A stretch of DNA of 42,066 nucleotides from Natrialba aegyptia DSM 13077 (lineage in GTDB: Archaea > Halobacteriota > Halobacteria > Halobacteriales > Natrialbaceae): assembly GCF_000337535.1 (NCBI RefSeq), contig NZ_AOIP01000015.1:1-42066 (forward strand), in the 5' to 3' direction. Shown here piece after piece: positions 34,530-42,066 of this stretch (within the stretch, counting starts at the first letter, position 1; every line of letters begins with the position of its first letter). Made by a program: the position numbers and the translations under genes. The notes below the pieces were generated by a model. The model saw only the letters and a program-made list of their open reading frames with translations. It was not told the DNA's origin and made no database searches.

Positions 34530-35705
34530 TTAGTGGCGGTCGGCGTCCGACTCCGATTCGAGTCCGGGGGCCTGCACAGCCGCTTCTTCGAGACAGGCAG
34601 CGACTGGTGAGAGCACCTCGGTGGCGATCGTGTAGGGATCGGTATCGCCGGTACGGACGGCTTCGGCGAGATCCTCGACGCCGCCGGCCTCCTCGAGTTC
34701 GGTTTCGAGCAGCGTGTTGATGTCCTCGCGAAGGAGGGTGCGGATCTCCTCGGCGTAGCGCTCGCGGACCTTCTCGGCGCGGGTGCCGGAGTCGACGAGG
34801 AACGACTGGTGGGCGGCGAGTTCGTCGATGAATGTGTCGACGCCGGTGCCGTCGGTGGCGACGGTTTCGACGATGGAGGGGGTCCACTCGGGGGGGCTAT
34901 CGGTGTCGTCACCGGCTCCGCTTGGGCCCGCCTCTGCGTTTGCGTCCGTGTTTCCGCCTCCGTCTTCGTTTCCGGCTCCAGTTCCGGCGGTCGGTTCGGT
35001 CCCGTCGTCGGCCATCGTATCAGCGCCGTGGTGTCCGGACCCGCCGAAGCTGACGCCTTCGCCGATGTGGAGCATCTCCCGGAGTTCCTGGACGGTCCGG
35101 TCTGCGCCGTCGCGGTCCGCCTTGTTCACCACGAAGACGTCCGCGATCTCGAGGATACCGGCTTTCAGCGTCTGTATCGAGTCGCCCGAGCCCGGCGGGA
35201 CGAGGACGGCGACGGTATCCGCCGTCCGGACGATATCGACCTCGTTCTGGCCGGCACCGACGGTTTCGATGATGATCTTGTCCTTGCCGAAGGCGTCCAT
35301 CGCCTTGACCGCGTCCGCCGTGGCCGTCGAGAGGCCGCCGAGCGTGCCCCGAGCGCTCATCGAGCGTACGAAGACGTCCATATCGCCGATCGTCGACGCC
35401 ATCCGGATACGATCCCCGAGGACGGCACCGCCGGTAAAGGGCGAGGACGGATCGATCGCGATGATGCCGACCGTCTCGCCGCGCTCGCGGTAGGTTTCGG
35501 CGAGTTTGTCGACCAGCGTCGATTTGCCCGCGCCGGGACTGCCCGTGATCCCGATCACGTCGGCGTTGCCGGTGTGGGCGTACAGTTCCGACACGAGTTC
35601 GCGATAGCCGGGCGTGCGATTCTCGATTTTCGAAATCGTCCGGGCGAGTGCGCGGTGCTCCCCGGCCAGAAGGGCATCAAGGAGTTCTCGATCGTCGGCG
35701 TTCAT
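34530..35705 (-). CDS. meaB: Methylmalonyl-CoA mutase-associated GTPase MeaB
   Basis: 391 residues of the MeaB/ArgK G3E GTPase family. Walker A GSPGAGKS is at 55-62, switch regions IAIDPSSPFTGGAVLGDR and IIIETVGAGQNEVDI are present, and the base-specificity motif NKAD is at 194-197. MeaB loads and protects adenosylcobalamin in methylmalonyl-CoA mutase. A Gly/Asp/Ala-rich low-complexity insertion of about 55 residues (219-272) follows NKAD, which relatives largely lack. Its ATG overlaps the stop of the B12-binding subunit, so both are made from one mRNA. The large mutase subunit is not in the window. Confidence 0.95.
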   Translation of the reverse strand: MNADDRELLDALLAGEHRALARTISKIENRTPGYRELVSELYAHTGNADVIGITGSPGAGKSTLVDKLAETYRERGETVGIIAIDPSSPFTGGAVLGDRIRMASTIGDMDVFVRSMSARGTLGGLSTATADAVKAMDAFGKDKIIIETVGAGQNEVDIVRTADTVAVLVPPGSGDSIQTLKAGILEIADVFVVNKADRDGADRTVQELREMLHIGEGVSFGGSGHHGADTMADDGTEPTAGTGAGNEDGGGNTDANAEAGPSGAGDDTDSPPEWTPSIVETVATDGTGVDTFIDELAAHQSFLVDSGTRAEKVRERYAEEIRTLLREDINTLLETELEEAGGVEDLAEAVRTGDTDPYTIATEVLSPVAACLEEAAVQAPGLESESDADRH

Positions 35706-36166
35706 CGCTCGGGTGCGTTTTCGCGGACGAACTCGATGGTCTCTTCGATCGACGTGCCGGGACCGAAGATCGCAGCGACGCCTTCGTCTTCGAGTTCGGG
35801 GCGGTCTTCGTCGGGGATGACGCCGCCGACGAGGACGAGGGTATCCTCGCGTGCGCCGTACTCTTCGAGGCCGTCCATGATCTTCGGGACGAGGGTGTCG
35901 TGTGCGCCCGAGAGGATCGAGATGCCGAGCACGTCGACGTCCTCCTGGACTGCCGCCTGGACGATCTCGTCGGGTGCCTTGTGCAGTCCCGAGTAGATGA
36001 CCTCGAATCCGGCGTCACGAAACGCTCGGGAGATAACGTGTGCACCGCGGTCGTGGCCATCGAGGCCGACCTTGGCGACGAGACACCGAATCGAGCGGTC
36101 CCGTTCCGCCGTCTGTGTGTGGTGCTGTGATTGGGAATCCTCGTCCTGATCGCTGCTCATACCCAT
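35702..36166 (-). CDS. mcmA2: Cobalamin B12-binding subunit of methylmalonyl-CoA mutase
   Basis: 154 residues from ATG 36166 (MGMSSDQDED); ATG 36160 is possible. The cobalamin signature DxHxxG is present as DGHDRG (36-41), followed by the SGLHKAPDEIVQAA helix, the Ser of ISILSGAH and the GGVIPDED loop. This is the separate C-terminal B12 domain of the mutase, which in archaea is often encoded apart from the catalytic chain. The reaction interconverts methylmalonyl-CoA and succinyl-CoA. First gene of an operon with meaB (ATGA overlap). TATA-like GTTAAA at 36191-36196 is 27 nt upstream. Confidence 0.93.
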   Translation of the reverse strand: MGMSSDQDEDSQSQHHTQTAERDRSIRCLVAKVGLDGHDRGAHVISRAFRDAGFEVIYSGLHKAPDEIVQAAVQEDVDVLGISILSGAHDTLVPKIMDGLEEYGAREDTLVLVGGVIPDEDRPELEDEGVAAIFGPGTSIEETIEFVRENAPER

Positions 36167-36349
36167 GCCTTCCGCGGCCGCCTGTTTGACTTTAACGGAA
36201 ATTGTGGCAGGATCAGGAATCGCCCGCACGGTCGACCGCTATCGGTCGCGTCGGCCCAGTTGCAGACGGCCGACACTTCGTTTGCTACTGTGTGAATGAG
36301 TCACCCCCGAACCAAAGGCTAAAGAGCGAAACGACCGAACATTCTGGTA

Positions 36350-36400
36350 ATGACTATCGTTCGTCTCTTGCGGAGGGATCTCTCGTGGGCGTCGAAATAA
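36350..36400 (+). CDS. Possible 16-residue upstream frame overlapping the HD protein start
   Basis: ATG 36350 opens the frame MTIVRLLRRDLSWASK, which ends at 36400, 16 nt inside the HD gene. A TATA-like CTAAAG at 36319-36324 lies about 28 nt before it. A leaderless mRNA would thus begin with this ATG and not with the HD start. It could be regulatory or chance; a sequencing frameshift is less likely. Confidence 0.25.
   Translation: MTIVRLLRRDLSWASK
36372..36376 (+). promoter_or_regulatory. Shine-Dalgarno site deciding a GTG start
   Basis: GGAGG lies 8 nt before GTG 36385. It is one of the few strong ribosome-binding sites in this mostly leaderless window, and it is the reason for choosing GTG as the HD protein start. 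Confidence 0.65.
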
Positions 36401-37059
36401 AAGAACGCAGGGTTACCGATGCCGAGTTCGAGGAGATGACGGCGTTCGTCTTCGAATATCTCGCGGCCAGCGTCGAAAAAGAAGAGGAAGGCGGCCGAAT
36501 GCGCTGGTACCCGTGGCACTCCGCCGAGTACCGGCACAACCACATCCTCAACGTGGTCGAACTCGCGACGGAAATCGCCCGCGAAGAGGGTGCCGATGTC
36601 GATGTCACTCGCGTCGCCGCCCTCTTTCACGACGTGGCCAAACTCGAAACCGATCAAGAACTCCACGCAGAGGCCGGTGCCCGCGTCGCCCGCGAATACC
36701 TCGAATCGCGCGGCGAGTTCCCCGAATCGTTCATTCACCAGGTGTGTCGTGCCATCGAACAACACTCCTTCCAGGGTGACCTGACCGACCTGGCGCTCGA
36801 AACGCAGTGTCTGATCGAGGCCGACTTACTCGATAAGGTCGGCGCAAACGGCACCGCGCTCATGCTGTTACGCATGGGCTACGAAGCCCGCACCCACATG
36901 GACACCGACGAAATGGTCGAGCGCGTCCTCGAACGCGGCTACAACGCCGCCTCGCGCGTCGAGAGCGAGACCGCCGAGGGCATCGCCCACCAACGTCTCA
37001 AACGCGTCAAGTGGTTCCGAGAGTGGCTCGAAGACGAAATCGCCGGCATGGGCGACTGA
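36385..37059 (+). CDS. HD domain phosphohydrolase
   Basis: 224 residues from GTG 36385. The metal site of the HD fold is clear: H51 or H53 (AEYRHNHILNVV), H82/D83 (LFHDVAKLE), a later His in QHSFQGD and an Asp in CLIEADLLDKVG. Family members hydrolyse phosphomonoesters or cyclic and other nucleotides; the substrate here is unknown. No membrane segment. The frame is open back to 36202, but that region crosses the promoter, and the strong GGAGG site fixes the GTG. It is divergent from the mutase-meaB operon and apparently independent. Confidence 0.88.
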   Translation: MGVEIKERRVTDAEFEEMTAFVFEYLAASVEKEEEGGRMRWYPWHSAEYRHNHILNVVELATEIAREEGADVDVTRVAALFHDVAKLETDQELHAEAGARVAREYLESRGEFPESFIHQVCRAIEQHSFQGDLTDLALETQCLIEADLLDKVGANGTALMLLRMGYEARTHMDTDEMVERVLERGYNAASRVESETAEGIAHQRLKRVKWFREWLEDEIAGMGD

Positions 37060-37167
37060 ATAGAACTGAACTACCCGAACCACCCAAACCACCCGAACCT
37101 AGCGCGCGGTGAACTCAGTCGGCCGCTGGTTTTCCTACAGTTTCTAAATCGCGAGCCTCCCGACCGG

Positions 37168-37848
37168 TCAGACGATCGCGAGCGTCCCGACGACGAGAAA
37201 GAGCGCGCCGAAGCCGACGAGAACGACGGCGCTCAGCGCGGCGATCGTCGGTGCGAGGGCGTCGACGCGCCGTCCGGCGGCGGCAAGCGCCGCGGGATAA
37301 GTGACGATCCAGACGGCGATCCCGCCGAAAAAGCCGAGCAAGAGTTCGGGAGAGCCGGTCTGGACGACGAGCGAGCCCGCGAGGACGGAGTCGATAGCGG
37401 GGACGTGAGCGAAGATATCGAGGGTTCCGGGCTGGAGGAGGCCGACGCCGACGGTGAGCCAGAAGCCGAGCTGGTAGGGATTGGTCAGCGAGAGGGCGAA
37501 CGTTTTGCGAAAGCCGGCGGTTGAGTCGGTCTCGCCGTCGGTGAAGGCGGCGGTATGTCGTGCCTCTTCGATCGCCCCGAGTGCGAAGTACAACATGAGG
37601 ATGCCCCCGAGGAGGTACAGCGCGGGTCTGATCGCGGGATAGCGGTCGATGAGGGTGACGACGCCGGCCAGGACGAGGACGAAGAAGACGACATCGGCGA
37701 GCATCGCGCCGAGGCCGGCCCAGAAGCCGGCGGTCCAGCCGCGCAGCACGCTCTCCTCGGCGATGATGGCGTTCATCGGCCCCGGCGGGGCTGCGAGGGC
37801 GATTCCGAAGACGACGCCTGCGAGGAGCGTCCCGACAGCACTGAGCAC
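37168..37848 (-). CDS. LysE family amino-acid exporter
   Basis: 226 residues from GTG 37848, with six hydrophobic segments. The LysE/RhtB signature is in the first helix region (GIALAAPPGPMNAII), and the NPYQLGFWLTVG block follows the central loop. Such proteins export amino acids or related small molecules. An export role would balance peptide uptake followed by hydrolysis, but that link is inference. The frame stays open to 38067, where it is Arg-rich and family-free. No ATG fits the first helix, so GTG is the best start. The TATA-like CTATAA at 37859-37865 is rather close, leaving the start somewhat uncertain. Confidence 0.85.
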   Translation of the reverse strand: MLSAVGTLLAGVVFGIALAAPPGPMNAIIAEESVLRGWTAGFWAGLGAMLADVVFFVLVLAGVVTLIDRYPAIRPALYLLGGILMLYFALGAIEEARHTAAFTDGETDSTAGFRKTFALSLTNPYQLGFWLTVGVGLLQPGTLDIFAHVPAIDSVLAGSLVVQTGSPELLLGFFGGIAVWIVTYPAALAAAGRRVDALAPTIAALSAVVLVGFGALFLVVGTLAIV

Positions 37849-38236
37849 GTGTAGTCGAGTTATAGTGGGAGTGGCGATGTGAAAAGGACAGCGACTGCGG
37901 CGAAGAAGGTCCAAAGACGGGGACGAGTGCAATCGAGTATTCGCTGCGTTCCCGGCGGCGAGTCGTCCGAGGACCGTTTGGATGTTTGGGCCGATCGTGC
38001 GTCGTGCCCCGTTTTCGGGCCGACTACCGTCCCGCGGACGACTGGTCCGGCTACGATTTCGGTACAAGCCCGCATGCGAGCCATACCTCGGCTTCCCCCT
38101 TACCCGGGTTTCAGACTCTGTAAGGCTGACTTCCGATCTAATTGGTTACGGATACCGTCCCCTAGTTGTCATCCGTCGTACAAAATGGGTGCTCCTTCGT
38201 TCGGGAGCTTTATATCTCGGTGGAACGCATAGAATC
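37849..38236. promoter_or_regulatory. Intergenic region upstream of LysE and the aldehyde dehydrogenase
   Basis: 388 bp with no convincing protein. A strong plus-strand TATA-like TTTATATC at 38209-38216 is the clearest element. Open frames here are Arg-rich and lack motifs. Confidence 0.5.
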
Positions 38237-38434
38237 ATGCTTCGGTCCCTCGCGGGAAGAAGCGATGTCCCGGCCGACACCCGCCGGGACATGTTCCACC
38301 CCTGTCCCTCGAACCGACGAGCACCAGCACCGAGCGTGCCACGTCGCGTCGATAACCACACTAGGTGTCATTCCCTACTATTGCCTGCCAGAATGATACT
38401 GGATTTGGTTAATATCTCCGAAAACAGATACTGA
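38237..38434 (+). CDS. Possible 65-residue small protein upstream of the aldehyde dehydrogenase
   Basis: ATG 38237 opens a 65-residue frame (MLRSLAGRSDVPADTRRDM...) containing two cysteines (C43 of NHTRCHS and C23 of HPCPS) and several histidines. A TATA box 27 nt upstream (38209-38216) fits leaderless translation. The frame ends 88 nt before the aldehyde dehydrogenase ATG. It may be a small gene or part of a long leader. Composition is basic, unlike most haloarchaeal proteins, which weakens the case. Confidence 0.35.
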   Translation: MLRSLAGRSDVPADTRRDMFHPCPSNRRAPAPSVPRRVDNHTRCHSLLLPARMILDLVNISENRY

Positions 38435-38522
38435 CGCTTATGTGAATTGCCTTCGTCGGTGCAGAGACGGCAGCCCGCAGTGCGGAGCCACCAGGCCCGC
38501 TGCGGGGCCCCAGCGACAACCC

Positions 38523-39995
38523 ATGACAACGACACTCGAAAGCGAAATCGAAATCGAACTTCAGGAGCAGTACCGACCGTACATCGACGGCGAGTTCAGC
38601 CAGTCGGACGCCGCCGAGGGGTTTACGACGACCGATCCCGCGACCGGCGAACCGCTCGCGACGGTCGAAGCCGCCACGGCCGAGACCGTCGACCGCGCGG
38701 TCGCGGCCGCTCGGGAGGCGGCACCGGCCTGGCGGGCGACCGCGCCGGCCGAACGCGGCCGCATCGTCCATCGAATCGCGGATCTCATCCGCGACAACGC
38801 CGCTGAACTCGCCCGGCTCGAGAGCCGCGATCAGGGCAAGCCGCTCACGCAGGCCCGCACCGACGTCGAGGGGGCCGCCCGGTTCTTCGAGTACTACGCC
38901 GGCGCGGCCGACAAACTCGAGGGGAAACAGGTTCCGACCGGCCAGGACGCGCTCAATATCACCGTTCGGGAACCCTACGGCGTCAGCGGGCAGATTATCC
39001 CGTGGAACTTTCCGCTGAACCTCACCGCCCGTGGCATCGCGCCGGCGCTGGTCGCCGGCAACACCGTCGTCGCAAAACCCGCACCGACGACGCCGCTTTC
39101 CGCGCTTCACCTGGCGGACCTGTGCCAGCGGGCGGGCGTTCCGGACGGCGTCGTCAACGTCGTCACCGGCGGCAGCGAACCCGGCGCGGCCCTCACCGAT
39201 CACGACGGCGTCGACGCGCTCACGTTCACCGGCAGCGTCGCCACCGGCCAGACCGTGATGGAGGCCGCGGCCGAATCCCTCTCGCCCGTCACGCTCGAAC
39301 TCGGCGGCAAGAACCCGGCAATCGTGATGCCCGACGCCGACCTCGACGAAGCGGTCTTCTGGACCGCCGTCGGCATCTTCACGAACGCCGGGCAGATCTG
39401 TTCGGCGGCCGACCGCGCGCTGGTCCACGAGTCGATCTACGACGAGTTCGTCGAGCGGATCGTCGATCGGGCCGAGTCCTACGAGTTGGGGCCGGGCGTC
39501 GACGATCCGGATATGGGGCCGCTCAACCACGAAGCCCACTACGAGGCGGTGCTCGAGTACATCGACGCAGGGATCGAATCGGGTGCGACGCTCGAAACCG
39601 GCGGCGAACCGCTCGACGACGACGGTTACTTCGTCCCGCCGACGGTCTTCTCGGACGTCGACCCGCAGTCCAAGATCGCCCAGGAGGAGATCTTCGGCCC
39701 CGTGCTGACGGTGATCCCGTTTTCGGACCGCGAGGAAGCGATGTCGATCGCGAACGGCGTCGAGTTCGGCCTGACGGGCGGCGTCTTCTCCCGCGATATC
39801 AAGCAGGCGCTCTCGATGGCTCGCGAACTCGAGGCGGGCGGCGTCTACGTCAACGAGTGGTTCGGCGGGTCGGTCGAGACGCCCTTCGGCGGGATGAAAC
39901 AGAGCGGGATCGGCCGCGAGAAGGGACTCGAGGCGCTCGATTCGTACCTGCAGACGAAGTCGATCTCGGTGAACCTCGACGAGCGAGGACGGTAG
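38523..39995 (+). CDS. Aldehyde dehydrogenase family protein
   Basis: 490 residues from ATG 38523. The NAD(P)-dependent ALDH catalytic set is complete: N in IPWNFPLN, K in VVAKPAPTTPL, E in TLELGGKNP and the nucleophilic Cys in GQICSAADR, plus EEIFGPVL and the C-terminal PFGGMKQSGIGRE. It oxidises aldehydes to acids; betaine-aldehyde-type or succinate-semialdehyde-type substrates are possible, and the choice is not readable from motifs. The frame is open to a GTG at 38442 that would add 27 Cys/Arg-rich residues; a TTAATATC element near 38411 could even place the mRNA start there. ATG is preferred because family homology begins after it. Confidence 0.93.
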   Translation: MTTTLESEIEIELQEQYRPYIDGEFSQSDAAEGFTTTDPATGEPLATVEAATAETVDRAVAAAREAAPAWRATAPAERGRIVHRIADLIRDNAAELARLESRDQGKPLTQARTDVEGAARFFEYYAGAADKLEGKQVPTGQDALNITVREPYGVSGQIIPWNFPLNLTARGIAPALVAGNTVVAKPAPTTPLSALHLADLCQRAGVPDGVVNVVTGGSEPGAALTDHDGVDALTFTGSVATGQTVMEAAAESLSPVTLELGGKNPAIVMPDADLDEAVFWTAVGIFTNAGQICSAADRALVHESIYDEFVERIVDRAESYELGPGVDDPDMGPLNHEAHYEAVLEYIDAGIESGATLETGGEPLDDDGYFVPPTVFSDVDPQSKIAQEEIFGPVLTVIPFSDREEAMSIANGVEFGLTGGVFSRDIKQALSMARELEAGGVYVNEWFGGSVETPFGGMKQSGIGREKGLEALDSYLQTKSISVNLDERGR

Positions 39996-40083
39996 CCGTC
40001 CCGACGGGAATCGTCTCACTGCGGCGTACGATCCGGTTTTGGCCGAGACACCGTCACGCAGCACCGGTTATTTTCCGTCGATA

Positions 40084-40092
40084 TTTTATAAA
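40084..40092 (+). promoter_or_regulatory. TATA box of the APH-type kinase gene
   Basis: TTTTATAAA is centred about 25 nt upstream of the ATG at 40113, one of the strongest TATA boxes in the window. It supports a leaderless transcript. Confidence 0.65.
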
Positions 40093-40112
40093 AAGCGATA
40101 CTATTTTGGAGT

Positions 40113-41207
40113 ATGAGCGGGACGGAGACGGCCATCGACGCGGCCGGCCTTGAAGCGTACCTTTCGGGGGAACTAGATATCGATGTCGGCGAAACCCGGG
40201 TTCTCAACGACGGTCTCAATTTAACACTCGAGATTTCGACCGCAAACGACGAGCAGCGGTACGTCTTGCGACGACCGAATAAGTTGCGACGGACGGACTT
40301 GTTCATCGGCGTGAAACGGGAGTATCGCGTGCTCCGGGCGCTCGATGACGCCTCGATTCCGACTCCGGAGCCGGTCCTGTTTTGCGACGATACGTCGGTG
40401 ATCGGAGACTCGTTTTTCGTCACCACGTTTCTCGAGGGCTCGACGATCCCGCTCGGGTCGGATCTCCCGGAGCGGTTCCAGAACGAAGCCTCGCGAAACG
40501 ACGTGGCGGCGAACCTGATCGAGACGCTCGCCGCGATTCACTCGCTGGACGTTTCCCCGTTCGAGGAGTGCTGTAACCGGCAGTCTCCACTGAACCAAAT
40601 CGATCACGCAACCGTCCGACTCGATGAGACGGCGACCGTAACGGGCCGCGAATTCCCGCTCCTTCGATCCGTTGCGGAGTGGCTCCGCCAAAACGCCCCC
40701 GAAGAGTCAAAACGAACGGTCGTTCACGGCGACTTCAGACCGGGAAACGTGCTTTTCGCCGCCGACGATGACCCCGAGATAACCGGCGTTCTCGACTGGG
40801 AAACGGCGATGATCGGCGATCCCCAGACCGAACTCGGCTATCTCCTGCTCCGCTGGCGGGACGAGAACGATCCGACACCGCCGCTCGACGAACTCGAAGC
40901 GCGGTATTCGAACGAAGACGCGATTCAACAGTTGAGAGCGGCGAACGAAAACGGACTGGCTCCGTTCACGATGCGGCCGGGGAGTCCCAGCCGTCGGGAG
41001 CTCGTTACCCGCTACGAGGACGAGACGGGAATCGAGTTCGAGAACGAACGGTTCTACCGAGCCCACGCGGCACTGATGCTCGCGACGGTGTGGGCGGACC
41101 TTCACCGCCACCGAATCGAAGCGGGGAACGAGTCTCACTGGGAACCGCACGTCGAGTATATGGCGCGAATCGCACACAGCATCGTCACCGCCGAGTTCGA
41201 ACTGTAG
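40113..41207 (+). CDS. Phosphotransferase family protein (APH/ACAD10-like kinase)
   Basis: 364 residues of the aminoglycoside phosphotransferase-like kinase fold. ATP-binding lobe: YVLRRPNK with the catalytic Lys region, then VKREYRVLRAL. Catalytic loop: VVHGDFRPGNVLF with the Brenner Asp. Metal-binding segment: VLDWETAMIGDPQTELGYLL. The pattern resembles the ACAD10 N-terminal kinases that phosphorylate hydroxy acyl-CoAs, more than drug-resistance enzymes, and a resistance role should not be assumed. Substrate unknown. It follows the ALDH gene by 117 bp but has its own strong TATA box. Confidence 0.87.
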   Translation: MSGTETAIDAAGLEAYLSGELDIDVGETRVLNDGLNLTLEISTANDEQRYVLRRPNKLRRTDLFIGVKREYRVLRALDDASIPTPEPVLFCDDTSVIGDSFFVTTFLEGSTIPLGSDLPERFQNEASRNDVAANLIETLAAIHSLDVSPFEECCNRQSPLNQIDHATVRLDETATVTGREFPLLRSVAEWLRQNAPEESKRTVVHGDFRPGNVLFAADDDPEITGVLDWETAMIGDPQTELGYLLLRWRDENDPTPPLDELEARYSNEDAIQQLRAANENGLAPFTMRPGSPSRRELVTRYEDETGIEFENERFYRAHAALMLATVWADLHRHRIEAGNESHWEPHVEYMARIAHSIVTAEFEL

Positions 41208-41281
41208 ACAGCCTCCGTAGGAAGTATCGAAGGACGGAGTGTGACCCTCGAAATCATACTCTCGGGGAGCGAATCACCGGT

Positions 41282-41857
41282 ATGGGATTTCACACCTACG
41301 ATCCCGACCGCGCCGCCGCGCTCGAGGACGAGAGCCGCTACCGCTGGTGTTCGCGCGAGGAACTGCTCGCCCTGCTCGAACCCCACGACGGGCTGACGGT
41401 CGCCGACCTCGGCAGCGGCACCGGCTTCTACGCCGACGACGTCGCCCCCTTCGTCGACACCCTCTACGCCGTCGACGTGCAAGCGGAGATGCACGAGTTC
41501 TATCGTGAGAAGGGACTCCCGGCGACCGTCGAGCCGATTCACGCGCCCGTCGACGACCTGCCGCTGGCCGATGACAGCCTCGACGCCGCCTTTTCGGTCG
41601 ATACGTACCACGAGTTCGCGAGCGAGGAGAGTCTGACTGAACTCGGGCGGGTGCTGCGGCCGGGCGGGCGAGTGGTGACGGTCGACTGGTCTGCGACGGG
41701 CGAGCGGGCGGCGGGGCCGCCGCTGTCGGAGCGGTACGCACTCGGCGAGGCGGTGACGGCCCTGCGTGAGGCGGGGTTCGCGGTGACGCGGGCGACGGAG
41801 CGGCCGGAGACGTACGTCTGCGTCGCTCGCAATGCACGGGGATCGCGGGGCGAGTGA
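41282..41857 (+). CDS. Class I SAM-dependent methyltransferase
   Basis: 191 residues from ATG 41282. Motif I is VADLGSGTGFYADDVAPF, followed by the acidic end YAVDV, then DDLPLADDSLDAAFSVDTYHEF and LGRVLRPGGRVVTVDW, the standard order of the Methyltransf_11 fold. Acceptor unknown. The upstream frame (to 41090) overlaps the kinase gene and lacks family sequence. TATA-like TCATACT at 41254-41260 is 25-28 nt upstream of the ATG, which supports the start and an independent promoter. Confidence 0.9.
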   Translation: MGFHTYDPDRAAALEDESRYRWCSREELLALLEPHDGLTVADLGSGTGFYADDVAPFVDTLYAVDVQAEMHEFYREKGLPATVEPIHAPVDDLPLADDSLDAAFSVDTYHEFASEESLTELGRVLRPGGRVVTVDWSATGERAAGPPLSERYALGEAVTALREAGFAVTRATERPETYVCVARNARGSRGE

Positions 41858-41921
41858 GCGGATTCAGGGGGCGCAAACGCCACCCACCGATTCATGGCAC
41901 TACGCGGTGAGAGGGGAGGGT

Positions 41922-42066
41922 ATGCGCACCACCGGATCGACGCTACCGTGGAGAACCACCCGACGGTCCCTGCTTGCCGCGACGGCGACGAGCGGAACGA
42001 CGCTGGCGGCGCTCGCCGGCTGTCTGGACCGCTCCGGCGGCGACGGAGGCGACGGAGGCGACGGAG
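41922..42066 (+). CDS. Tat-exported lipoprotein, N-terminal fragment
   Basis: The frame from ATG 41922 runs off the window. It has a twin-arginine motif (TTRRSLLAA), a short Ala/Thr hydrophobic run and lipobox LAGC, then a Gly-Asp repeat, the usual flexible linker after the lipid anchor in haloarchaeal lipoproteins. No domain is visible yet, so the function is unknown; binding proteins of ABC importers are common with this start. A GGAGG-like purine run at 41911-41919 lies just upstream, closer than usual to the ATG. Confidence 0.78.
   Translation, partial: MRTTGSTLPWRTTRRSLLAATATSGTTLAALAGCLDRSGGDGGDGGDG
42037..42066 (+). repeat. 9-bp tandem repeat GGCGACGGA at the window end
   Basis: About three copies of GGCGACGGA encode the Gly-Asp-Gly linker of the partial lipoprotein. 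The run continues to the edge, so the copy number is unknown. Confidence 0.8.

Noticed and set aside
38409..40064. A 551-residue minus-strand open frame opposite the aldehyde dehydrogenase
   Set aside because: Antisense shadow with Arg/Val/Gly-rich sequence; the plus strand has complete catalytic motifs.
40113..41207. Antibiotic resistance gene
   Set aside because: The fold is shared with aminoglycoside kinases, but the sequence is nearer to ACAD10-type kinases, and haloarchaea are not targets of those drugs.

Overview
The window is chromosomal DNA from a halophilic archaeon (class Halobacteria), probably of the Natrialbales type, although no gene here fixes the genus. Supporting signs are high GC, very acidic proteins rich in D and E, Tat-dependent lipoprotein signals (RR motif plus lipobox), a ribosomal L44e-S27e pair, a tRNA with archaeal initiator-Met features, stand-alone NH3-dependent NAD synthase, and many genes with a TATA-like element about 27 nt upstream of the start codon, as expected for leaderless mRNAs. 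The first 33 bases are not genomic: they match the end of the 454 primer A followed by the 19-bp Tn5/Nextera mosaic end. The window therefore begins at a contig edge that was not trimmed, and it cuts S27e.

Layout. 34-1490: rps27e (cut) and rpl44e on minus, then a small conserved protein, a GtrA-type membrane protein and initiator tRNA-Met on plus. 1772-16527: two complete oligo/dipeptide ABC importers, back to back. Each is ordered binding protein, permease B, permease C, ATPase D, ATPase F. One runs left from 8514 and the other right from 8921, with a 406-bp AT-rich promoter region between them. Several subunits carry unusual insertions or extensions. 16602-20561: two proteins of unknown function, a purine phosphoribosyltransferase, an aldo/keto reductase and a membrane-anchored winged-helix protein. 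20673-24990 (minus): coaBC for coenzyme A synthesis, a lone NIS siderophore synthetase (IucA/IucC) and a thioredoxin-reductase-like flavoprotein. 25160-27265: an SRPBCC protein and a double-RCK TrkA. 27295-31167: M42 aminopeptidase, a thiolase/DUF35 pair and nadE. 31567-34307: a BCCT osmolyte transporter and an alpha/beta hydrolase. 34530-36166: meaB and a B12-binding mutase subunit in one operon. 36385-42066: HD protein, LysE exporter, aldehyde dehydrogenase, APH-type kinase, methyltransferase and the start of a Tat lipoprotein.

How it fits together. The themes are peptide uptake, potassium and osmolyte control (TrkA, BCCT), and acyl-CoA and propionate-type metabolism (thiolase/DUF35, MeaB with the B12 subunit, CoA synthesis, ALDH). 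No CRISPR array, insertion sequence, integrase or rRNA was seen. The most unusual material is structural: large insertions in the importer ATPases and an enlarged permease, several palindromes in promoter regions, and three short reading frames placed where leaderless translation would start.
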